DNA of 64,000 nt. Origin: Mycolicibacterium austroafricanum. Its GTDB lineage: Bacteria; Actinomycetota; Actinomycetes; Mycobacteriales; Mycobacteriaceae. The notes under the pieces were generated by a model that saw only the letters and a list, made by a program, of their open reading frames with translations, was not told the DNA's origin and searched no databases. Within the stretch, counting starts at the first letter, position 1. The number at the start of each line of letters is the position of its first letter. The stretch covers positions 320,683-384,682 of the forward strand of contig NZ_CACSIP010000001.1 in NCBI RefSeq assembly GCF_902705885.1, in the 5' to 3' direction. Position numbers and translations under genes: made by a program. Positions 57,857 through 64,000 of the stretch are shown piece by piece.

Positions 57857-58821
57857 TGGCCCCACCCGGTCCGTCGGTGGTGCGCATCGCCGGGCCGTGG
57901 CGTCATCTGGACGTGCACGCCAACGGGATTCGGTTTCACGTCGTCGAAGCCGAGCGGCGCCCGGACACCGATGACGGGTCCAAAGCCCTCACCGACCGGC
58001 CGCTGGTCATCCTGCTGCACGGCTTCGGCTCGTTCTGGTGGTCCTGGCGACACCAACTCAAAGGCCTCACCGGCGCCCGGGTGGTAGCCGTCGACCTGCG
58101 TGGTTACGGGGGCAGCGACAAACCACCGCGCGGCTACGACGGCTGGACACTGGCCGGGGACACCGCAGGTCTGGTGCGCGCGCTGGGACACAAGTCGGCC
58201 ACCCTGGTCGGTCACGCCGACGGCGGACTGGTCTGCTGGGCCACCGCCGTTCTGCATCCCCGGGCGGTGCACGCCATCGCGGTGGTGAGCTCGCCGCATC
58301 CGGCCGCGTTGCGCACCTCGGCGCTGACCCGTCGCGATCAGGGGGCGGCGCTGTTGCCGTGGATGCTGCGCTACCAGGTGCCCGCATGGCCCGAGCGTGC
58401 GCTGACACGCCACGACGGCGCCGAACTGGAGCGGCTGGTGCGCAGCCGCTCCAGCGCCAAATGGCAAGCCAGCGAAGATTTCTCAGAGACCATCGACCAT
58501 CTGCGGCGTGCCATCCAGATCCCATCGGCGGCGCACTCGGCGTTGGAGTACCAGCGCTGGGCGGTGCGAAGCCAACTGCGCAGCGAGGGTCGCCGGTTCA
58601 TCCGGTCGATGAAGCGGCCGCTGGCGGTTCCGGTGCTGCATCTGCGTGGCGACGCCGACCCCTACGTGCTGGCTGATCCGGTGCACCGGACGCAGCGCTA
58701 CGCTCCCCACGGGCGGTACGTAACGCTGGACAGCGCAGGGCATTTCGGTCACGAAGAGGCACCCGAGATGCTCAACGAGCATCTGTCGCGTTTCTTGGCG
58801 CAGGTGTACGCCGCTAGTTGA
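57856..58821 (+). CDS. ephE: Alpha/beta-hydrolase EphE-like protein, nucleophile position altered
   Basis: A 321-residue alpha/beta-hydrolase. HGFGSFWWSWRHQL and VVAVDLRGYGGSDKP are canonical for the epoxide hydrolase/haloalkane group, and the catalytic-type His is in DSAGHFGHEEAPE. The nucleophile elbow reads VGHADGG: the third position, where GHDFG has Asp, is Ala121, with Asp122 next to it. Catalysis by the usual mechanism is therefore doubtful. The gene is coupled to the membrane protein upstream and converges with marP, overlapping its stop by 8 bp. Confidence 0.85.
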   Translation: MAPPGPSVVRIAGPWRHLDVHANGIRFHVVEAERRPDTDDGSKALTDRPLVILLHGFGSFWWSWRHQLKGLTGARVVAVDLRGYGGSDKPPRGYDGWTLAGDTAGLVRALGHKSATLVGHADGGLVCWATAVLHPRAVHAIAVVSSPHPAALRTSALTRRDQGAALLPWMLRYQVPAWPERALTRHDGAELERLVRSRSSAKWQASEDFSETIDHLRRAIQIPSAAHSALEYQRWAVRSQLRSEGRRFIRSMKRPLAVPVLHLRGDADPYVLADPVHRTQRYAPHGRYVTLDSAGHFGHEEAPEMLNEHLSRFLAQVYAAS

Positions 58822-60001
58822 TGCAGGTGCCGGTGGGCACCCGATCGACGTTGCCGACCCTGGCCATCTGCCGCGCCACTTCCTCGGCGGTGAGGACGAA
58901 TCCGGTGTCGACGTCATCGACTGCGGCCCCGAACACCACTCCGAGCACCTTGCCGCTGCGGTTGATCATGGGCCCACCTGAATTACCTTGTCGCACAGTC
59001 CCTCTGATCGTGTAGACCTCTCGGGTGACGGTCGTCGCGCGGTAGATGTCGGGGCCGTTGAGCTCGATGACCTCCCGGACGCGCGACGGGGTCGCAAGAA
59101 AGTCGCCGCCCCCGGGATACCCCATCACGATGCCGTCGGCGCCCGGAGGGGCCTCGCCCTCGGCGAACTGCAGCGGCGCGGATGGGAGGTTGGGCACGTC
59201 GAGGATGGAGATGTCGGCGTCGGGATCGTAGGAGACCACGCCCGCCTCGTAGGTCTGCCCGTCGATCTCGACGGTGACGCTCTCCGAGCCCGCGACCACG
59301 TGAGCGTTGGACATCACCCGGTTCGGAGCGACCACGAACCCGCTGCCCTCGAGCACCTTCTGGCAACTCTGCGCCACTCCCTGGACCTTCACCACGCTCG
59401 GACGGGTCGCACCGACGACCGCCGATTCGGCCAGTGACGCGTCGGGGGCGTCGACGGCGGCGACATCGGTCGGCCCGAACGGCTTGAGCACGTCGTGCAG
59501 TCCAGCGGTGTCCCACAGCGCCGAGAGTCGGTTGGGCACCGACCTGAGCCAGTTCGGCGCGACGGCGTCGACCTCGGCGATCACCCGCGAATCACGGACG
59601 GCCGCGGCCAGATTGGGCTGCGGAGACGACGTCAGCGCGGTGCCGAGTAGCCATGCGGCGGTCAGGACGAGCACCAGTTGAACCGCGACGCCGACCACCG
59701 AGTCGAAGATGCGCAGGGTGGGGTTGCGGATCGCGCCACGCACCGCCCGGCCGAGCACCACGCCGGCGATCTCCCCGATCACCACCAACGCCAGGATCAG
59801 GAACAGCGTCACGAACAACTGGGTGCGCGGGCCGCTGATGCGATCGACGACGTACGGCGCGAGCAGGACCCCCGCCACCGCGCCGAGGACGACGCCGACC
59901 AGGGCCAGCAGGGAACCCGGCGCCCCGGACCGCCAACCGGAGATGGCGGCGACGAGCGCAACGGCGAGGATGGCTATGTCGAGCCACTGTGACGATGTCA
60001 T
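58814..60001 (-). CDS. marP: Membrane-anchored periplasmic serine protease MarP
   Basis: A 395-residue protease needed for acid resistance in M. tuberculosis (Rv3671c). Four membrane helices (CvpA-like, residues about 5-120) precede a chymotrypsin-fold domain with His234 (VMSNAHVVAG), Asp263 (DPDADISILD) and Ser341 (RQGNSGGPM). Cys213 and the C-terminal Cys (PTGTCIN) correspond to the regulatory disulfide known in MarP. ATG at 59999-60001. Probably in one run with the Nudix, thioredoxin-like and nth genes, all on the minus strand with 2-bp gap or overlaps. Confidence 0.94.
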   Translation of the reverse strand: MTSSQWLDIAILAVALVAAISGWRSGAPGSLLALVGVVLGAVAGVLLAPYVVDRISGPRTQLFVTLFLILALVVIGEIAGVVLGRAVRGAIRNPTLRIFDSVVGVAVQLVLVLTAAWLLGTALTSSPQPNLAAAVRDSRVIAEVDAVAPNWLRSVPNRLSALWDTAGLHDVLKPFGPTDVAAVDAPDASLAESAVVGATRPSVVKVQGVAQSCQKVLEGSGFVVAPNRVMSNAHVVAGSESVTVEIDGQTYEAGVVSYDPDADISILDVPNLPSAPLQFAEGEAPPGADGIVMGYPGGGDFLATPSRVREVIELNGPDIYRATTVTREVYTIRGTVRQGNSGGPMINRSGKVLGVVFGAAVDDVDTGFVLTAEEVARQMARVGNVDRVPTGTCIN

Positions 60002-60003
60002 GG

Positions 60004-60776
60004 TCAGGCTTCACCGTAGCTGCCCGTGACGCCCAGCAGCGCCATTGCCTCGTCGAGTTCGGACACGTTGTCGGTATCCCACGGGATCGCCCACCCCGCG
60101 ACGTCGAGCAGCGCGGAGATCACCTGCCCGGTGAACCCCCACACGAGCATCTCGTTGAGCAGGAACGCCGGACCGGCGGTGCGGCGGGTGTTCTCACTGC
60201 GGTACACCATGATCCGATTCTCGGGGTTGACGAACGCCCGGACCGGAACCCGCGCGACCACGGCGGTCTCGGCACGGTCGACGACGGCGACCGGTCCCGG
60301 GTCGGGCGAGTACCCGAGCACGGGCACGACGTGGAAACCCGACGGCGGGATGAACATCCGCTCGAGAGTAGCCAGCGGATGCAACCGACCCGTGTCGATG
60401 CCGGTCTCCTCGGCGGCCTCCCGCAGGGCGGTGTGGACCGGTCCGTCGTCATCAGGATCGGCAGCCCCGCCCGGGAACGCGGCCTGCCCGGCGTGATGGC
60501 GCAGCGTCGATGCGCGCACCGTCACGAGCAGGTCGGCGTCGTCGGGCAGCGTTCCGGGTTCGCCGTCGGCCGGGCCGGAGAACAGCACCAACACCGCGGC
60601 GTCGCGGCGGGAACGCGTCCTTGCCGCGGTGGTGTTGGCCACGGTGATCGCCGCCAGCACCTCGGCGGGCACCCGGCGGCGGTAGGCGGCCTTGACCGCA
60701 TCGGGCTGCGTCACCAGCGGTGTCAGCCAAGCCGGAGCAGCGTCGGGATTCAGCTCGCCGGCGTGGTCGTCCCAGC

Positions 60777-60780
<4 letters not shown>
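60004..60780 (-). CDS. Nudix hydrolase, CoA pyrophosphatase type (Rv3672c-like)
   Basis: A 258-residue Nudix protein. The box GGAADPDDDGPVHTALREAA continues into EETGID, giving the REUXEEXGU core; FPGGAADPDDDG precedes it as in NudL/PCD1-type CoA diphosphatases. Asp replaces the first Glu of the box. The GTG at 60778-60780 overlaps the upstream thioredoxin-like gene as GTGA. Substrate (CoA or other nucleotide) is inferred from the family. Confidence 0.87.
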
Positions 60781-61481
<701 letters not shown>

Positions 61482-61498
61482 CGGGGTAGACGAGGCGC

Positions 61499-62308
61499 CT
61501 AGAGTCCGGCCAGCGCGAGCAGGTGCTCGGTTTCGGGGCCCTTGACCAGGGCAGCGGCCGTCAGCGGATCGGTGGGGCCGAGGCCGAACGACGGGCAGTC
61601 CTTGGCGAGCACACAGACGCCGCACGCCGGCTTGCGGGCATGGCACACACGGCGGCCGTGGAAGATCACCCGGTGGCTGAGCAGCGTCCACTCGCTGCGC
61701 TCGATGAGCTCGCCGACCGCGTGTTCGACCTTGACGGGATCCTCCAGGTCCGTCCACCGCCAGCGGCGCACCAGCCGGCCGAAGTGGGTGTCGACGGTGA
61801 TGCCCGGCACCCCGAACGCATTGCCGAGGATCACGTTGGCGGTCTTGCGGCCCACGCCGGGCAGGGTGACGAGCTCCTCCAACGTCGCGGGCACCTCGCC
61901 GTCGAAGCGCTCGGTCAGCTCCTGGCCCAGCCGGATGAGCGCGTTGGCCTTGTTCCGGAAGAAGCCGGTGGGCCGGATCAACTCCTCGAGCTCAGGCCGG
62001 TCGGCCCGGGCGTAATCGACGGCGGTGCGGTACTTCGCGAACAACGCGGGCGTGGTGAGGTTGACGCGCTTGTCGGTGCTCTGCGCGGACAGGATGGTCG
62101 CCACCGTGAGCTCGAGCGGGTTGGTGAAGTCCAGCTCGCAGTAGACGTGCGGAAAGGCCTGGGCCAGAGTGCGGTTCATCCGCCGGGCGCGCCGCACCAG
62201 ACCCAGCCGGGTCTCTGCGTCCCACTTGCTGCCCGACCTGCGGGCCGCCGCGCGCCGCACCGGCGTCTCACCACCGGATCCGCGCGCCGGCGTCTCACCC
62301 ACAGTCAC
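61499..62308 (-). CDS. nth: Endonuclease III (DNA glycosylase/AP lyase)
   Basis: A 269-residue base-excision repair enzyme removing oxidised pyrimidines. The helix-hairpin-helix [18 protein letters not shown] contains the catalytic Lys; the catalytic Asp is in [10 protein letters not shown]. The 4Fe-4S cluster ligands are in [18 protein letters not shown] (C-x7-C-x2-C-x5-C spacing). The start is GTG at 62306-62308; the N-terminal ~27 residues are a basic extension, and a later start is possible. Confidence 0.95.
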   Translation of the reverse strand: MTVGETPARGSGGETPVRRAAARRSGSKWDAETRLGLVRRARRMNRTLAQAFPHVYCELDFTNPLELTVATILSAQSTDKRVNLTTPALFAKYRTAVDYARADRPELEELIRPTGFFRNKANALIRLGQELTERFDGEVPATLEELVTLPGVGRKTANVILGNAFGVPGITVDTHFGRLVRRWRWTDLEDPVKVEHAVGELIERSEWTLLSHRVIFHGRRVCHARKPACGVCVLAKDCPSFGLGPTDPLTAAALVKGPETEHLLALAGL

Positions 62309-62413
62309 CCGACCAGCCTACTGACGGGGTGCGACGCGCCGAGGATCGGATCGGTCTTTACCGACGGCTATTCGTGATCGTGCTGAGACATTGGCCGTGT
62401 TTACTTCACCCTT

Positions 62414-62746
62414 GTGTCCTGGTTGCTCGTTGCGCTGATTCCGGGGTTGCTGATGCTGGCGGCCCTCGGTCTCGAGCGTCTCGAATCGAGCCTGCACCGC
62501 GACATCCTCTCGGCGTCAGATGTTGCCGAGTTCTTCGACCAAGCCGAGGCCAGCGATGTGGGCACGCTCGCCCGCGACGGCATGGACCACGCTCTGCACG
62601 GACTGCACCGACGGCTCGACGAGCGGGATTCGGCGACGGGCGGACTCGCCGTCCAGCACCAGGCCCCGCGTTTGCCGACACGTCAGTACTTCCATCACGG
62701 CGCCAATCCGGAGTTTCAGCAGACCCGCCATGCCAATCCTGTGTAG
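62414..62746 (+). CDS. Small membrane-anchored hypothetical protein (Rv3675-like)
   Basis: A 110-residue protein with one N-terminal membrane helix (MSWLLVALIPGLLMLAALGL) and a hydrophilic domain (RLESSLHRDILSASDVAEFF). The first residue is a GTG. It matches Rv3675, which lies between nth and crp, in size, layout and position. Function unknown. The 105 bp to divergent nth should hold both promoters. Confidence 0.82.
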   Translation: MSWLLVALIPGLLMLAALGLERLESSLHRDILSASDVAEFFDQAEASDVGTLARDGMDHALHGLHRRLDERDSATGGLAVQHQAPRLPTRQYFHHGANPEFQQTRHANPV

Positions 62747-62876
62747 CGTGGGCTGGTCACGCTGAAGGCTCAATTGCCGACAACGTCGGCAGGGCCTACC
62801 TCTAGACTGATCGCACGATCCGCACATGAGGTCGGCTTGCGTATTTCTGATCACCGAACAGCTTAAGAGGGGCAAC

Positions 62877-63551
62877 GTGGACGAGATCCTGGCCAGGGCC
62901 GGAATCTTCCAGGGGGTGGAACCCAGCGCCGTTTCCGCGCTGACCAAGCAGCTACAGCCAGTCGACTTTCCGCGCGGACACACGGTGTTCGCCGAGGGCG
63001 AGCCCGGCGACCGGCTGTACATCATCATCTCCGGGAAGGTGAAGATCGGGCGGCGCTCACCGGACGGCCGGGAGAACCTGCTGACGATCATGGGCCCGTC
63101 CGACATGTTCGGCGAGCTGTCGATCTTCGATCCTGGGCCCCGCACGTCGAGCGCCACCACGATCACCGAGGTGCGCGCCGTGTCGATGGACCGCGAGGCC
63201 TTGCGGGCGTGGATCGCCGACCGGCCGGAGATCGCCGAGCAGCTGCTGCGGGTGCTGGCTCGTCGCCTGCGCCGCACCAACAACAATCTCGCCGATCTGA
63301 TCTTCACCGACGTGCCCGGCCGGGTGGCCAAGCAGCTGCTGCAGCTCGCTCAGCGGTTCGGCACGCAGGAGGGCGGGGCGCTGCGGGTGACCCACGACCT
63401 GACCCAGGAGGAGATCGCCCAGCTGGTCGGGGCGTCCCGCGAGACGGTCAACAAGGCGCTGGCCGATTTCGCCCACCGCGGCTGGATCCGGCTGGAGGGC
63501 AAGAGCGTGCTGATCTCGGACTCCGAGCGGCTGGCCCGCCGAGCGAGGTAA
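62877..63551 (+). CDS. crp: cAMP receptor protein (CRP/FNR-family regulator)
   Basis: A 224-residue dimeric transcription factor. The cyclic-nucleotide-binding domain has [20 protein letters not shown] and [18 protein letters not shown], with the cAMP-contacting Arg and Ser/Thr. The winged-helix domain has [20 protein letters not shown] as recognition helix. Sequence is almost that of M. tuberculosis Rv3676. The GTG at 62877 ([17 protein letters not shown]) is preceded by AGAGGGG; an ATG 51 bp upstream has no support. Candidate targets in this window are acs and the Ms1-like RNA. Confidence 0.97.
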   Translation: MDEILARAGIFQGVEPSAVSALTKQLQPVDFPRGHTVFAEGEPGDRLYIIISGKVKIGRRSPDGRENLLTIMGPSDMFGELSIFDPGPRTSSATTITEVRAVSMDREALRAWIADRPEIAEQLLRVLARRLRRTNNNLADLIFTDVPGRVAKQLLQLAQRFGTQEGGALRVTHDLTQEEIAQLVGASRETVNKALADFAHRGWIRLEGKSVLISDSERLARRAR

Positions 63552-63588
63552 CGAGCGAGAATCCAGCGCCGAGCGAGGTAGGACTCCT

Positions 63589-63653
63589 CCGCCGGAACTG
63601 CGTTCCAGCAGCAAAAGTGGGAGTGCGCGCCTGCTGGAATACCGTTCCGGCGG
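63589..63653. repeat. Long interrupted inverted repeat between crp and the MBL gene
   Basis: CCGCCGGAAC (63589-63598) pairs with GTTCCGGCGG (63644-63653) and TTCCAGCAG (63603-63611) with CTGCTGGAA (63631-63639), all perfectly, around a 4x4 internal loop and a 19-nt terminal loop. It lies between two convergent genes, so a two-way transcription barrier is likely. There is no T-run. GAGCGAGGTA-type repeats (63541 and 63571) precede it. Confidence 0.75.
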
Positions 63654-63656
63654 GGC

Positions 63657-64000
63657 TCAGCGGCGCAGGTAGTCGAGCTGCGCCTGAACGCTCCATTGCG
63701 CGGCGTCCCACAGCTTTTCGTCGACATCGGTGTAGACGTGCTCCACCACCTCGCGGGAGCTGGCCCCTTCGCCGATGTCGCGCAGCGCACCCCGCACCTG
63801 ATCGAGTCGCTCCTGGCGATGCGCCAGGTAGGTGTCGCTGATCGCCACCATGTCGTCGAGTTCCGGGCCGTGCCCGGGCAACACGGTGCGATGCCCCAGG
63901 CCCTTCAGGCGGTGCAACGACTCGAGATAGTCGCCCAGGTCACCGTCCTCGTGATCGATCACCGTGGTGCCGCGCCCCAGGATGGTGTCGGCGGTGAGCA
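63657..64000 (-). CDS. Metallo-beta-lactamase-fold hydrolase (Rv3677c-like; 5' end outside window)
   Basis: The C-terminal part, about 114 residues, of an MBL-fold protein of the LACTB2/glyoxalase II-like group. Visible are LTADTILGRGTTVI with a metal-ligand Asp, VLPGHGPELDD with a His ligand, and a C-terminal helical region (VYTDVDEKLWDAAQWSVQAQ) typical of LACTB2, which includes RNA endonucleases. The HxHxDH motif is off the right edge. The order crp/MBL-fold matches M. tuberculosis. Confidence 0.88.
   Translation of the reverse strand, partial: LTADTILGRGTTVIDHEDGDLGDYLESLHRLKGLGHRTVLPGHGPELDDMVAISDTYLAHRQERLDQVRGALRDIGEGASSREVVEHVYTDVDEKLWDAAQWSVQAQLDYLRR

Overview
The window is GC-rich chromosomal DNA of a mycobacterium, most likely a fast-growing environmental species (Mycolicibacterium). 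Gene content and order follow the region M. tuberculosis numbers Rv3596c to Rv3677c: clpC1, lsr2, lysS, coaX/panD/panC, folK/B/P/E, ftsH, ephA, lpqG, hpt, tilS, dacB, ppa, galE, the Rv3644c-like clamp-loader gene, an Rv3645-like cyclase, topA, cspA, the helicase/Tad secretion neighbourhood, acs, marP, nth and crp. Missing relative to M. tuberculosis are the espACD-type genes and the dpp transporter. Gained are a D-threonine aldolase/D-serine dehydratase-like gene, a molybdopterin oxidoreductase, two ureide-catabolism genes, and a polyamino-acid-synthetase-like operon. No insertion sequences, prophage or CRISPR arrays were seen.

Left part (1-14.9 kb): clpC1, lsr2 and lysS on the minus strand, then a tightly packed minus-strand run ftsH-folE-folP-folB-folK-DUF3180-DUF6779-DUF2520-panC-panD-coaX, many joined by GTGA/TGATG overlaps. 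It makes folate and pantothenate/CoA precursors and a membrane protease. Next (15.1-25.4 kb): EphA and LpqG on plus; a molybdoenzyme, hpt, tilS, a zinc protease and dacB on minus; ppa, an OHCU decarboxylase-like gene and allantoicase on plus.

The most unusual block is 25.4-33.2 kb. A TerC membrane protein gene on minus has a leader matching a manganese (yybP-ykoY) riboswitch, whose basal-stem 3' strand can instead pair with the terC Shine-Dalgarno. Divergently, a leaderless promoter drives a 1317-residue Pls/PosA-like enzyme (adenylation, carrier, six membrane segments, three beta-helix domains; specificity code close to that for lysine), an M1 aminopeptidase and a flippase-like membrane protein, each joined by a GTGA overlap. 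It looks like a synthesis/processing/export unit for a polymer or conjugate of a basic amino acid.

From 33.2 to 52 kb: galE, a large membrane protein, tRNA-Thr(CGT), a delta'-like clamp-loader gene, a membrane adenylate cyclase, topA, cspA, the SftH-type helicase, an Rv3651-like sensor, and a minimal Tad pilus-like operon (ssd-tadA-tadB-tadC-pilin-tadE-Rv3654c). From 52 to 64 kb: a leaderless HAD phosphatase, a structured RNA with promoter and intrinsic terminator at the position of the 6S-like RNA MTS2823/Ms1, a Fic-fold protein without the catalytic motif, a leaderless acs, two serine proteases, CoA Nudix, thioredoxin-like, nth and crp. Candidate Crp sites lie in the promoters of the structured RNA and of acs, so the Crp encoded here may control both.
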